From Portunus trituberculatus (taxonomy: Eukaryota > Arthropoda > Malacostraca > Decapoda > Portunidae), in contig NC_059285.1 in the NCBI RefSeq assembly GCF_017591435.1, positions 26,214,813 to 26,278,812 on the forward strand: a stretch of DNA of 64,000 nt, in the 5' to 3' direction. Positions 1 through 12,224 of this stretch are shown here, in pieces. A program made the translations under genes and the position numbers. The notes beneath the pieces are model-generated. The model was not told where the DNA came from. It saw nothing but the letters and a program-made list of their open reading frames with translations, and did not search any database. Each line of letters opens with the position of its first letter. Position 1 is the stretch's first letter.

Positions 1-1685
1 TTTACTTTTTCTAGTTCTACTCCATCTCCCATCTTATAGATTCCCACTGGTCGTCTTTCACTTTTTCCCATTTCCATGACATGGCTTTTGTCCACATTGA
101 ATTCCATCTCCCATTTTTTGCTCCATTTCCAGATCTTGTTTAAGTCTTCCTGTAGTAATTCACAATCCTCTTTTTGTTTAATGACTCTGCACAGTTTCGC
201 ATCGTCCGCAAACAGATTTATGTAGCTGTTCACTCCATCTGGCATGTCATTTATATATACGAGAAAAAGTATTGGCGCCAATACTGACCCATGTGGCATT
301 CCGTTGTCTACTGTTCTCCACTTGGACTTCATATCTTTAACTATCGTACTTATTTCTCTCCCCCTTAAGTAATTCTTCACCCATCTCAATGTGCTTCCTT
401 TTAAGCCACCCTTCTCCCCTAACTTCCATAGTAATCTTTCATGTGGCACTTTATCAAATGCCTTTTTTAGATCTAAATAAATACAGTGAACCCATCCCTC
501 TCTCTCTTGTACTTTATCAACTATTCTAGAGTAGAAACTCAATAAATTTGTTACACATGACCGACCTTTTCTAAAACCAAATTGGCTATTTGATAATATT
601 TTGTTGTCTTCAAGAAACTCAATCCATTGCTTCTTTATTACTTTTTCACACATCTTGCATATTACACTAGTTAGTGATACCGGTCTGTAATTTAAAGGTT
701 CTTCTTTCCTTCTGCTCTTATATATGGGAACCACCTCAGCTCTTTTCCACTCCTCTGGCACTGTTCCATTTTCAATTGAGCATTTTATAATGTTGTATAT
801 TGTACTTGCTAGTTCTACCCTACATTCTTTCAGTATTTTGCCTGAGACTTCATCCGGTCCCATTGCCTTTTCCTCATCTAGTTCCGTCATCAACTTTTTT
901 ATTTCAAGCTTGGTTACTTTAATCTTTCATATAGACAGTCTCTCTATTACTATGTGGTCTTTCAAATTTGGATTCCTTAGTAAAGACCTCATGAAATTTA
1001 CTATTTAACAGTTCTGTCACGCTTTTTGGGTCTTCTACCATTCCGTTTTCTCCTTTTAACCTTTCTATTGTTTCTTTTTGTCTTATTTTTCCTTTTATGA
1101 ATCTGTAGAACAATTTTGGTTGTTCCTTACATTTTTTGACAATGTCCTTTTCATAGTTTCTTTCTTCTTCCTTTCTCACCTTAGCATATTCATTTCTTGC
1201 TGTTGTGAAGTTTTCCTTATTTTCTGAATTCCTGTTTCTTCTCCACCTTTTCCATGCTCCATCTCGTTTCTCCTTTGCCCTAGCACATCTTGCATTAAAC
1301 CAATCTTTCTTTCCTTCTTCTTTAGGTCTATATTTTGGGACATATTCCCTGACCCCAGTTTTGTATATTTCCAAAAATAAGTTATATTTCTCTTGAACCG
1401 TTAATGAGTTTTCCATCTCCTCCCAGTTTACGTTTTTAAAATAGTTCTTGAGATTCTCAATATCAGCCTTTCTGTAATTTAATCGGTCTCCTTTGTATGA
1501 TTCATCTCTATCTTCCTTTCCTTCTTCTATATCCATTTCTAATATTACATGGTCACTCTTTCCCAATTGGCATTTATATCTTATATCATCGTTAATTGGT
1601 ATATCCCTTGTAAAAACTAGGTCTAATCTTGCCGGCTCAACGTTTCCTCTGAATCCTGTGTTTTCCTTTACTCTTTGGACACACT
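1..1685 (-). mobile_element. CR1-like LINE copy A1, 5'-truncated, ORF2 only
   Basis: On the minus strand this is part of a CR1-type ORF2 that continues past the left edge of the window. Reading from high to low coordinates it holds the end of the endonuclease (LDLVFTRD and KSDHVILEMD; His of the SDH motif present), the linker with WFNARC, then reverse transcriptase with GPDEVSG, LNYRPVSLTS, GFRKGRSC, KKAFDKVPH and FADDAKL (near 195-215). Frameshifts near 900-960 break it. The 5' edge abuts a GT run that belongs to the tail of a SINE. The C-terminus and 3' end lie outside the window. Family assignment is known from the CR1 C-terminal layout seen in sister copies; inactivity is seen directly. 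Confidence 0.9.
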
Positions 1686-1690
1686 TTTGT

Positions 1691-1708
1691 GTGTGTGTGT
1701 GTGTGTGT
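1691..1708. repeat. GT microsatellite at the SINE tail
   Basis: A (GT)9 run. On the minus strand it is the AC tail that follows the SINE, and element A1 begins on its other side. Confidence 0.9.
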
Positions 1709-1990
1709 AATTCACCTCGGTCGTCTGCTGGTCACCCAGCCAGTCATCCCCATTACGGAGCGACCTCAGAGCTCATAGACTGACCTTCGGGTATGACTGA
1801 GACCACAACACACTCCACACACCGGGAAAGCAAGGCCACAACCCCTCGAGTTACATCCCGTACCTATTTACTGCTAGGAGAATAGGGGCCACACGTTAAG
1901 AGGCTTGCCCATTTGCCTCGCCATCCCAGGACTCGAACCCGGCCTTCTCGATTGTGAGTCAAGTGTGCTAACCACTGCACTACACGGTAT
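1709..1990 (-). mobile_element. tRNA-derived SINE, copy 1
   Basis: On the minus strand a tRNA-like head (about 1917-1989) has a recognisable A box (TAGTGCAGTGG), an anticodon loop CTCACAA (anticodon CAC, valine-like) and B box GGGTTCGAGTCC. It is followed by a body of about 200 bp that matches the second SINE at 34.75-35.04 kb (shared stretches include GTACGGGATGTAA, CCCGGTGTGTGG and ATGAGCTCTGAG). The end is GTGAATTACACACAC running into an AC microsatellite. It has no coding capacity. RNA polymerase III transcription from the internal A and B boxes is expected for the class. It lies between CR1 copies A1 and A2. Confidence 0.85.
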
Positions 1991-1992
1991 GA

Positions 1993-4221
1993 ATATATAT
2001 TTACCTAGTTGTATTTACCCAGTTGTAGTTTTACAGGGCCTGGGATTTATGCTCGTGTGGCCCTTCTCCATATCTACACTTATCCAATTTTTCTTTAAAA
2101 CTATGTACACTCTTTGCTGACACCATTTCCTCACTCAAAGGCAGCGTTCACACTGACGCAACATACGATAAGCGATATATCGTACGCGACATGCGATATG
2201 CAACACGCACAGACAGCTAATACCTTAAATGTACGGGAAACGATAAAAACTGTTCACACTGGCGCGATAGCGCGACATATCGTATGAGATATATCGTACC
2301 AACTGCTGCTTGTCGGTCGCCTCAGCGATTAGTCGCTTGCGATCTTGCTAGCTGTGAAGGCTGTCCGGGAAAAGAGAAGACACTTCTTCAATTACTTTCA
2401 TGAATTTAGTGAAAGCTTGTGAATGTTTGTGGAACTACACCTGCTCTGACTAGAGTAAATCAGATGTGACAAGTGCAGCATGGAGGGAAATTGCATTGGA
2501 ATTGAAATATACAGGTGAGTGCATTGTTTACTTAACATCAACACTTTGGAAACAACCATGGAACTATGGTGCACATTTGCGAAATTGTACAGATGTACCC
2601 AGTATTTCCTTTTCCTTTTCAGCCTACAACTTAAATAATAAGCCACCACTATATCCTCTTCGCTTGAACTCGATGTTTGCAACTGAAGCAGTGAGTCGCC
2701 CTATGTCGCGCCGATTTATCGCATGATGTTATGAACCTCCCTAGCGATATGTCGTTGCAACATATCGCGTACGATATATCGCTTATCGTATGTCGTATCA
2801 ATGTGAACGTCGCCAAACTGTTCCAAGTCTCAACACATCTTTGCGGGAAACTAAATTTTTTAACATCTCTCAGACATCTTCCCTTCTTCAGTTTCTTACT
2901 ATGCGATCTTGTGCTTCTAATGTCATATTCTTCTCTCAGGATTAGTTTCTCATTATCCACTTGATCCATTCCGTTAATCAATTTATAAACTTGTATCAGA
3001 TGCCCCCTCTCTCTTCTCTGTCCCAGGGTTGGTATATCCATAGCTTTTAGTCTCTACTCATATGTCATCCCTTTAAATTCTGGAACTATTCTTGTAGCCA
3101 TTTTTTGCAGTGTCTCCAATTTCCTTATGTGTGTCTTTTTATGGGGGGTCCACACAACTCCTGCATATTCCAATCTAGGTCTTATTTTAGTACTTATCAA
3201 TTTCTTCATCATTTCTTTGTCCTTATAGTGAAATGCTAATCCAATATTCCCTCGTAAATTATACGTCTCTCTGAAAATTCTATCAATATAGCTTACCGGT
3301 TGCTTGTTTTCTTTCACTGTCACTCCTAAGTCCTTTTCCTTTTTTACTTTTTCTAGTTCTACTCCATCTCCCACCTTATAGATTCCAACTGGTCGTCTTT
3401 CACTTTTTCCCATTTCCATGACATGGCTTTTATGGCTTTTGTCCACATTGAATTCCATCTCCCATTTTTTACTCCATTTCCAGATTTTGTTTAAGTCTTC
3501 CTGTAGTATTTCACAATCCTCTTTTTGTTTAATGACTCTGCACAGTTTCGCATCGTCCGCAAACAGATTTATGTAGCTGTTCACTCCTTCTGGCATGTCA
3601 TTTATATATACGAGAAAAAGTATTGGCGCCAATACTGACCCCTGTGGCACTCCTCTGTCTACTGTTCTCCACTTGGACTTCATATCCTTAACTATCGTCC
3701 TTATTTCTCTCCCCTTCAAGTAATTTTTCATCCATCTCAGTGTGCTTCCTTTTAAGCCATCCTTCTCCTCTAACTTTCATAGTAATCTTTCATGTGGCAC
3801 TTTATCAAACGCCTTTTTTAAATCTAAATAAAAACAGTCAATCCATCCCTCTCTCTCTCTCTTGTACTTTATCAACTATTTTAGAGTAGAAACTCAATAA
3901 ATTTGTTTTACATGACGGACCTTTTCTAAAACCAAATTGGCTATTTGATAATAATTTGTTGTCTTCAAGAAACTCAATCCATTGCTTCTTTATTACTCTT
4001 TCACACATCTTGCATATTACACTAGTTAGTGATACCGTTCTGTAATTTAAAGGTTCTTCCTTCCATCCGCTCTTATATATGGGAACCACCTCAGCTCTGT
4101 TCCACTCCACTGGTACCGTTCCATTTTCTATTGAGCATTTTATGATGTATATCAGACTTGCTATTTCTTCCCTATATTCTTTCAGTATTGTGCCTGAGAC
4201 TTAGACTTCATCCGGTCCCAT
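1993..4221 (-). mobile_element. CR1-like LINE copy A2, 5'-truncated, split by a Harbinger-like MITE
   Basis: Minus-strand ORF2 fragment from the middle of the RT domain (VSGTILKEYREE) to the C-terminus. RT motifs LNYRTVSLTS, GFRKGPSC, GVPQGSVLAPILF and FADDAKLC are visible, then the CR1-type tail (RLEYAGVVW, LEQRRERGHLIQVYKL). The stop is at 2047-2049. Short indels and a tandem duplication around 3427-3440 break the frame. A 675-bp DNA element interrupts the C-terminal domain. The 3' end carries two copies of the 14-bp unit and then an AT-rich tail instead of AC. The 5' edge meets a short GT stretch and then the tail of element B. Confidence 0.9.
2140..2814. mobile_element. Harbinger-like MITE inside A2
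   Basis: Terminal inverted repeats of about 55 bp, GGCRRCGTTCACAYTGA then ACATACGATAAGCG, match at both ends with a few mismatches. The element is bounded by AAA on each side. The empty site is seen in sister copy A3 near 12,957, where the same CR1 sequence reads CACTCAAACTGTTCC without interruption, so a 3-bp target duplication is supported directly. The interior contains further ATATCGTA palindromes. 3-bp duplications and such ends suit PIF/Harbinger; that assignment is inference. A short reading frame at about 2460-2515 (TSAAWREIALELK) resembles a MADF/Myb-like DNA-binding helix and ends at ACAG|GTGAGT, a good splice donor. Confidence 0.75.
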
Positions 4222-4280
4222 GTGTCTGTGTATTCACCTAGTTGTAATTCACCTAGTTGTAATTTTACAGGGCCTGGGTT

Positions 4281-7200
4281 TCATACTCGTGTGGCCCCGT
4301 CTCCATATCTACACACATCTAACTTTCCTTGAAAACTATGCACACTCCTCGCTGACACCACTTCTTCACTCAAACTATTCCACACCTCCACACATCTCTG
4401 TTGGAAACTATATTTCTTCCCATCCTTCAAGCTTATTCCCTTGGCTATATTTTTACTATGCGATCTCATAGTTTGATTTAAATTTTCTTTTCTCAACATC
4501 ATTTGATCATTATCCACTTCATCCAAACCGTTCAACAGTTTATAAACCTGTATTAAATCCCCTCTTTCTCTTCTTTGTTCCAAGGTAAGCAAATTAATTT
4601 CTTTTAATCTCTCCTCATAGGTCATTTCTGCCAGTTCCGGAACCATTTTTGTTGCCATTCTCTGCAATCTCTCCAACTTTCTTATATGCTTCTTTTTATA
4701 AGGGGTCCAAACCACCCCGGCATATTCCAATCTTGGTCTAATTACCGTACTAATTAATTTCTTCATCATATCTTTATCCATATAGTGAAAGGCTAATCCA
4801 ATATTTCTAATCAAATTATATGTTTCTCCAAACATATTGTCAATATGAGCCTCAAACTGCCCATGGTCTTGTATTATCACTCCCAAATCCTTTTCCTTTT
4901 CCACCTTTTTCAACACTACTTCTTCACCCATCTTATATGACCCTCTTGGCCGTCTTCCACTCTTCCCCATCTCCATTACATGACTTTTGCTCAGATTAAA
5001 TTCCATCTCCCACCTCTTGCTCCACTCCCAAATCCTATCCAGATCTGCCTGTAAAATTTCACAATCTTCTTCACTCTTCACACACCTACACAACTTCACA
5101 TCATCCGCAAACAAATTAATATAACTGTTTACTCCCTCTGGCATATCATTAATATAGACAAGGAAAAGTATTGGTGCCAGCACTGAGCCTTGTGGGACTC
5201 CACTCTCCACCACCAACCAGTCCGACTTTGCATCCCTTATTACCGTTCTCATCTCCCTCCATCTCAAGTAGTTTTCCATCCACTTTAACACTTTTCTCTT
5301 CAATCCTCTATAAATCTCTAGTTTCCATAGCAGTCTCATGTGAGGTACCTTGTCAAAAGCTTTTTTTATCATAACATAACATAACATAAATAGTAGGATA
5401 ACAAAGAGCCACCAGAGCCCATCTAGGTTATCCTGTATCAGTCACACAGCAACCTCATCATCAGTACTTAAAGATACACTTACAAGTACACAATACATTA
5501 TATACTAATTCTAAATATCTGGCCCATTAACAGGGCTAAGTCCTGCAGCAAAATCCTCTACAATTTGTGGTCCCCATACATGATGATCATGTCTTGTTTA
5601 ACTATAGTAAATTTCTTATAAAAACTATCATGCAGTGCTATACATAATTATAAATCTAATAAATTTAAGTGTTTATCTAATCTGTTTTTAAACATTGTCA
5701 AACTAGTGCTATTTGCAACCGTCTCTGGCAATGCATTCCAGAAGTCTACCACCCTATGACTAAAGAAATATTTTCTTATATCTAACCTGCAGCCTTGCTT
5801 TCTAATCTTCCTGCCATGATTTCTAGTTCTACTTCCCTTTTCTAAGGTAAAGAAAGATCTCACATCTATGTAGTTTGTATCTGAGAACATTTTAAATAAC
5901 TCTAACTTAAATCCAAATATACACAGTCCATCCATCCCTCTCTCTCTTGTATTTTGTCAACCACTCGAATAAAAGCTCAGTAGATTTGTTACACATGACC
6001 TCCCTTTCCTAAAGCCAAATTGATGATCCGATAATAACTTATGATCCTCCAGGAACCATATCCAATATTTCTTTATCACCCTCTCACAAATCTTACCGAC
6101 CACATTTGTTAAAGACACAGGTCTATAGTTAAGAGGCTCTTCCTTACTGCCTCCCTTATAAATGGGCACCACTTCAGCTCTTTTCCACTCTACTGGTACT
6201 TCCCCGGTTTCTAATGAACACCTTATTATATCATATAATGGATCTATCAGTTCTTCTCTACATTCTTTCAATAATTTGCCTGAAACTTCATCTGGTCCCA
6301 TCGCTTTATCATCTTTAAGTTCCTCCAACATTTTATATAACTCCTTTTTAGGTATCTTAATGTCATCCATGTGCACATTTCCTTCTACATTTTGAGGCTT
6401 TACAAACATTGTTTCTTTAGTAAGTACTTGTTGAAACCTATTATTTGGCAATTCCGCGATATTCTTAGGGTCATCTACTATCCCTTGCTCTCCTTTTAAT
6501 CTTTCAATGGACTCTCTCTTTTTAAGTTTACCATTTATGAACCTGTAAAATAATTTTGAATGTTCCTTACTCTTGTCTACAATATCTTTTTTAAATTTTC
6601 TTTCCTCCTCCCTCCTTACCCTCACATACTCATTCCTCGCCACTCTATAATTCTCCTTATTTAGTATATTTCCATCTTTTCCAAGCCACATCTCTCTTTT
6701 CTTTAGCCTTAACACAAGTTGCATTAAACCAATCCTTTCTTCCTTCCTCTCTCGGTTTATACTTTGGTACAAATTTCATAACTCATTCTTTATAATATTT
6801 CATAAAAATTTCATATTTTTGTTCACTTTTCTGATTTGTACCATCTTCTCCCAATCTAATGTTTTAAAATAATTTTTCAAATTTTCTGTGTCCATCTTTC
6901 TATAATTCAATCTACCACTCCTGTATGTCTCATCTCTCCTTCGCTGTGTTATTGCCATCTGCATTTCCATAACCACATGATCACTCTTCCCCAATGGACA
7001 TTTATATTGTATATCACCATATAGGTACACTTCTCGTGTTAACACCAAATCCAGTCTAGCTGGTTCATCATTTCCTCTATATCTAGTATTTTTTTTCACC
7101 CTCTGTTCCATCATATTTTCCATCATTAGATTAAGGAATCTCTCTCCCCATGCTTCCTCTCCAACACCACTTACTAGATTTTCCCAATCCACTTCTTTAC

Positions 7201-7624
7201 AATTAAAATCTACTAGTATCACCTTTTTTTTTCCAGTTAATACACTTTCCAAAGTCTGTAAAGTATCCTTGATCATATTGTCGCATTCCCTTAATGTCCA
7301 AGAATTTGTTTTAGGAGGTACATAGGTCACCATGATTATTAATTTTTTTCCATCACTTTTTAACCTTATGCTTATCACTTCTGCATTGTTCTTCCCATAC
7401 CAAACCTTATCCACATTTATATCCTTCTTCGTCATAATCATAACTCCTCCTCCACCTTTACCCTCTCTATCCTTTCTTCATATATTATATTTATTATCCA
7501 AATTTACCTTTGTTTTTTCATGTAATTTTGTCTCAGTCAAACACACTATATCAGGCTTCTCCACCATCACATAGTCTTGCAATTCTAATCTACTTGACAG
7601 TATCCCATCTGTATTAGTATACAT
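4281..7624 (-). pseudogene. ORF2 (endonuclease and reverse transcriptase) of element B
   Basis: The product would be the retrotransposition enzyme that nicks target DNA and copies the element RNA there. In order: an AP-like endonuclease from MYTNTDGI, with DIVCLTETKL, DFNCKEVDWEN and KSDHVVME; a basic linker; the RT domain with GPDEVSG, LNYRPVSLTN, GFRKGRSC, GVPQGSVLAP and FADDVKL (both catalytic Asp present); and a CR1-type tail with RPRLEYAGVVW, LEQRRERGDLIQVYKL and QRCVEVWNSL. In-frame stretches are separated by indels near 6,790 and 7,440-7,480 and by the inserted LINE between 5,369 and 5,912. The glycine of GDFN is valine here (VDFN). The C-terminus ends YGDGATRV. Confidence 0.85.
5369..5912 (-). 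mobile_element. 3' fragment of a different CR1/L2-type LINE inserted in element B
   Basis: A minus-strand C-terminal RT tail of about 85 residues (SRTRNHGRKI, CRLDIRKYFFSHRVVDFWNA, MFKNRLDKH; stop near 5648) is followed by a 3' UTR of about 270 bp and a (TTATG)n tail (CATAA repeats at 5368-5390 on the plus strand). The FFSHRVVDFWN block is typical of CR1/L2 LINE C-termini. The tail differs from the AC-tailed families around it, so this is a separate lineage. It interrupts the KKAFDKVPH codons of B. It is strongly 5'-truncated and cannot encode RT. Confidence 0.8.
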
Positions 7625-7696
7625 TACGGTCAACCTACTGCTCCCTCTAAGGGTTCCTCTGCATTCCTTCTTTCCACATACCATTTTCTGACTCTC

Positions 7697-8165
7697 CTAT
7701 AACTCTCCAAAAAAACTTTTCTTTTTCCTCTTCAGACCGTTCATCATTTTTCTTCTCGCCTCTTCGAACAATTCCTTATATATACTCCTCTCTTCCTCAT
7801 TTCTATTTTTTCTTACGTACACCTCTTTGCAACCTTCTACCTCTCTTAATTTTGATGTTCTATATAAAATGTCCTCCGCAGATTGTTGTGACTTCAGTAC
7901 TACTTTAATCGGTCTCCTTACTCCCTCCTTATATGGACCCAGTCTATGGATCTCTTCCACTTCTTCTTGTAGGTCATTTTGTTCATCACCATTTAGATTT
8001 TTAAACAGATCTCTTACCGTTTTTAATTCTTCTTTAATTCTCTTAGGCTTATATGTTATATTTTGTTCTTTCATCCCAAATGTTAATGCACTTTTCTTCT
8101 TTTCTGCTATTTCTCTTATCAATGTTTCCTTATTTTTCACAACATTAACCAGTTCCTTGGACTTT
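7697..8165 (-). pseudogene. ORF1 C-terminal part of element B
   Basis: About 147 residues of the RNA-binding ORF1 protein, missing its N-terminus because the element is 5'-truncated. The start drawn at MKNKETLIREIAEKKKS is internal. It contains the block that all families here share: an EIAEKKK segment, VEEIHRLGPY, RPIKVVLKSQ and a basic end KRKKKSFFGEL. RP-hydrophobic-LKSQ blocks recall the C-terminal domain of L1-type ORF1p; that is resemblance by eye only. Confidence 0.75.
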
Positions 8166-8172
8166 TTTTTTT

Positions 8173-8192
8173 TGTGTGTGTGTGTGTGTGTG
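8173..8192. repeat. GT microsatellite between C1 tail and B
   Basis: A GT run of about 20 bp. It is the AC tail of C1 and at the same time touches the truncated 5' edge of B. Confidence 0.9.
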
Positions 8193-8238
8193 TATTTACG
8201 TAATTGTATTTACCTAATTGTAACATACGGGAAAAGAG

Positions 8239-11039
8239 CTATGCTCGTGTTGTCCCGTCTCCATATCTATTAATGTCCAGCTTTTTCTTAAAATCATGAA
8301 TATTCCTTGCGTTGACCACTTCCACGTCTAAACTATTCCATGCTTCCACCCTTCTATGAGGAAGCTATATTTTTCACATCTCTCCTATAAGTGGCCATTT
8401 TAGTTTTTCCCATGCCCTCTCGACATTCTTTCATTCCACATACACAGATCTTCCCTATCCATTTTTCCATGCCAATCATCACTCTGTATATTGCTATCAG
8501 GTCTCCCCTTTCTCTTCTGTTTTCCAGGGTCGGAAGTTGCATTCTTTTCAGTCTGTCTTCATAAGTCAAATCTCTTAAGTCAGGCACCATTTTCGTTGCA
8601 GCCCTCTGTACTTTCTCTAGTTTCCTTATGTGTTTCTTTAAGTTCGGAGCCCACTGTATTGTTGCATATTCAAGCCTCGGTCTTATCATTGCAGTAATTA
8701 TTTTCTTCATCATTTCTTCATCTAAATATACGAACGCCACTCTTATGTTCCTCAATAAGTTCAATACTTCTCCAATTATTTTGTTTATATGTCTCTCTGG
8801 CGATAGGTCATTGGTAATTGTCACCCCAAGGTCTTTTCTTCATGACTGGTTTTATGTCTTCATTTCCTATCTTGTACATACTCCTGATTCTTCTTTCACT
8901 CTTGCCAAACTCTATTTTCTTGCATTTTGTCGTGTTGAACTCCATTTGCCATGTACAGCTCCATTTCCATATTCTGTCCAAGTCTTCCTGGAGTAGTTCG
9001 CAATCTTTGTCACATCTCACTTTTCTTAACAATTTTGCATCGTCTGCAAATAGGCTCACATAACTGGACACCCCATCCACCATGTCATTTATGTAGACCG
9101 CGAACATTACTGGTGCCAACACTGATCCCTGTGGAACTCCACTCTCCACCAAGCCCCATTCTGATGGTCTGTCCTTAATTATTGTTCTCATTTCTCTTCC
9201 TACCAAAAGTCTTCCATCCATTTTAGTAAACTGCCATGCACTCCTCCTACCATTTCAAGTTTCCAGATCAGTCTCCGGTGTGGTACCTTATCAAAGGCCT
9301 TTTTTAAATCCAGATATATTCCATCAGCCCAACCATCTCTTTCCTGTATTACATCTATCACCCTCGAATAGTAACATATCAGGTTTGTCGTGCATGAACG
9401 CCCTTTTCTAAAACCAAATTGACACTCACAAAGTATGTCATTTTTCTCCAAGAAGTCTGTCCATCTATTCTTCACCACCCTCTCACACATCTTAGCTACC
9501 ACACTTGTAAGTGACACTGGTCTATAGTTCAATGGGTCTCTCTTGTTACCTGATTTATAGATTGGGACAATGTTAGCTCTTTTCCAGTCTTGGGGCACTA
9601 CACCTTCCCTTAATGAGGCATCAATTACTTCACAAACTTTTTCTGCCAGTTGCTCCTGCATTCTCTTAAAATCCATCCTGATACCCCATCAGGTCCCACA
9701 GCTTTTCTCACTTCTAAACTCCCCATCATGTTCTTGATCTCCTCCACAGTTACTTGAAACTCCTTCATAATCCCTTTCTGTTCCATTACCAGTGGTTTGT
9801 CAAAAGCAGTCTCCTTTGTGAATACCTTCCGAAAGCATCCATTCATAGCCTCTGCCATTTCCTGGGATCTTCACTGCATACTCCATTTACTTCTAAACTT
9901 TCAATACTTTCTCTATTTTTGATGTTGTTGTTCACATGTCTGTAAAAAGCCTTGGTTGGTCTTTACATTTATCAATTATATCCTTTTCTTGTTTCTTTCT
10001 TTCTTCTCTTCTAATCAACACATATTCATTTCTTGCTCTTTTGTAACTTTCCCACTGCTTAATCCGTCTTTTCCTTCTCCACCTCTTCCATGCATCCTCT
10101 TTTCTTGTTCTAGCCTTTTCACATCTATCGTTAAACCAGTCCTGCTTTCCAACTTCTCTATGTTGTCTTATTGGTACAAATTTTTCTCACCTTCTTTGTA
10201 TATTTTATAAATTCCTTCCACTTTTCATTTGCTCCCTTAGCACTCTTGAATTTCATCCAATTTGTCTCTTGAAAGAATTTCTTTAGGTTTCCAAAATCTG
10301 TCTTGGCATAATTCCATCTTCCCACTTTATATTCTTCATTTCTTCTAGATTTCTCTTCGTCTATCACCTTGAACTCCAAAACTGCATGATCACTCTTTGC
10401 TAAAGGGCACTCCACCCTCATCTCCTCAATGACCATTGGCTCTGTACTAAAGACCAAGTCCAGTCTTGACGATGCTCCCTCTCCTCCAAACCTAGTATCT
10501 TCTTTGACCCACTGAGTTAACACATTTTCCATTGCCAGTGTCAATAGTGTATTTCCCATGTTGTCTCTGATCCTTCCATTGACCAGTCCTCCCAACACAC
10601 CTCTTTACAATTAAAATCTCCCATCATTATAGTTCGTTCACAGCCACCCAACATTTCTTCCAGACATGTTCCTGTATCACTTATCATTTCTTCATATTCC
10701 TGTACTGACCATGCATTTGTCTTAGGTGGTACGTACACCACTATGTAGTGCCTCTTTTTCCTTCATTAGTTTCTGCTCTGATCTTTAGCACTTCTGCCTT
10801 TCCCATACCTTCTTTCACTTGATCCACCTTTATATCTTTTTAACCAGCAACATCACTCCTCCTCCCATCTTACCTACTCTATTTCTTTTCCAAACATTAT
10901 ATTTCCTTCTCCAACCATCATCAGGTCTTCTCCTCTCTCAGTTTTGTTTCAGTAAGACCCACAATATCTGGGTTCTTGTCCCTCAAGTAATCGTTGAGTT
11001 CTAAAATCCCGATATCACTCCATTTATGTTGGAATACAT
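8239..11039 (-). pseudogene. ORF2 of CR1 copy C1
   Basis: Starts at MYSNINGV by analogy with the sister families. The endonuclease shows LTETKLR, MGDFNCKEVCWEDW and AKSDHAVLEF, so the catalytic Glu, Asp/Asn and His positions are present. RT shows GPDGVSGWIL, LNYRPVSLTS, GFRKGRSC, KKAFDKVPH, SGVPQGSVLAP and FADDAKLL with both Asp. The tail has RPRLEYATIQW and LENRRERGDLIAIYR. It is broken by single-base losses at the GWILREC/EQLAEKV junction (about 9,670), at WMEDF/LVGRE (about 9,210) and before EEKDLGVT (about 8,835), all three shared with C2 and C3. An extra indel near 8,365 is private to C1 (also seen in C3). Confidence 0.88.
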
Positions 11040-11115
11040 TACATTCCGCTCATACGTAAGTTTCTTTAGTCCTTTCTTGCTGTACTTTTCTGGGTTATGA
11101 ACCACTTCCTCAGTC

Positions 11116-11998
11116 TCATATCCAAGATTCTCCAGAAAAACTCTTTCTTCTCCTCTTCTGTCCTCTCTTCATTTTTTTCAAAGCCTCCTTTCTCAACTCA
11201 TTTAACATTTCTCTTTCCTTTTCACCGAGATCTCTTCTCAACCAAATCTTCCTTGTTGTTTCCTGCTGGGCTAGCCTCCATGACTTCTCCACCAATTCAT
11301 CTACATCCTTTTGTGACTTAAGTTTGATTCTTATTGGCCTCATACCTTCTCTTGTGAACTTTCCAATTCTATGGAAGTCCTCTATTTCTTGTACTAGGTC
11401 TTTTCCCTCCTCCTGCACCACATTAATGATATTATTTATCACCTTTTTTATGTTTTTCTCTCTCTCCATTTTACTCGGTGTCTTATCCTCCTCCACACCA
11501 AATATCACCACACATCTCTTTTTGTCTACAGTTTCCCTCACCAATGTCTCATTTGACTTAATAACCTTCACCACTTTCTCAGCAATCTTCTCTTCTATGA
11601 TCTGTTGATCTATAATTTCAGCAAGGCCCAAAGTTTTCTCCCCAGACTCTTTGATTTCCTTTTCCAGACTTGCAACTTTGTAATTTACCTCCTTTCTTTC
11701 CACTTCCTGACTTTTTTTCCATTCAGCCTGCTTCTCCATCACTTTTCCTAGAGATTCTCCACATTTTTCGCAATTCACTTTAATTAGCTTAACTTCCTCT
11801 TTCAGTGCTTCATTTTCCTTCTTCATATCGGCACAGTCTTTCAATACATTGTCATAACTCGTTTCCAGGCCCCATACTTTTCAAACAGTTTTCAATTTTA
11901 CCTTCCAACTCCAGAATTTTCTTCACATAAGCGCTCTTCTCCATTATTCCTTGAAATCCTGTGAAGTCTGATTCATCTTTCGAGTTCACGGCCGCCAT
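11116..11998 (-). pseudogene. ORF1 of CR1 copy C1
   Basis: Starts at MAAVNSKDESDFTGF; an upstream in-frame Met exists but lies in the 5' UTR. The protein is a putative RNA chaperone with a long charged coiled coil (KKILELEGKIE, MKKENEALKEEVKLIK), then KRCVVIFGVEED, IEDFHRIGKF, RPIRIKLKSQKDVDEL and a basic end. One frameshift lies near 11,848. A CENCEKCGES-like segment carries two cysteines (NCEKCG), but I see no full CCHC knuckle. Confidence 0.82.
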
Positions 11999-12224
11999 GT
12001 TGCTCAGATGTAAACAAACCAGCTGATGGCTCAAACGCAGGCTACAGTTTATATTTACCTTCCCTGGACATTATTTTGCTAATCAACAGTTAACATGACT
12101 ATATGGAGACGGGACAAACATTACCAGCTCCTTTCCCACCTTGGTTACTCTTAGGCAATGGTAACTGTAGAATTAGAGATGATTGCTCTGGAGCTCAGCG
12201 ACCACCTCCGCCATCGACGATGTC

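Larger units (their letters stand above)
4229..8165 (-). mobile_element. CR1-like LINE copy B, nearly full ORF2, ORF1 truncated
   Basis: Minus-strand element with the end of ORF1, a complete but broken ORF2, and a 3' end with two 14-bp units and a weak AC tail (TACACAGACAC on the sense strand). It is the only B-type copy here. It differs from A in the C-terminal wording (VPELAEMTYEERLKEINLLTLEQ). A different LINE of about 545 bp is inserted at the KKAFDKVPH motif. The 5' edge is in ORF1 and abuts an AC microsatellite shared with the tail of C1. Confidence 0.9.

Noticed and set aside
1205..1396. Phe/Ser/Leu-rich frames on the strand opposite the CR1 ORFs, throughout the window
   Set aside because: They are complements of Lys/Glu/Arg-rich codons (GAA, AAG, AGA) in CR1 ORFs; they recur wherever CR1 does and have no independent signal.
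1993..2030. The 14-bp tandem units as telomeric or LTR sequence
   Set aside because: They occur only at LINE 3' ends, in one or two copies. No LTRs, primer binding sites or gag/integrase frames were found.
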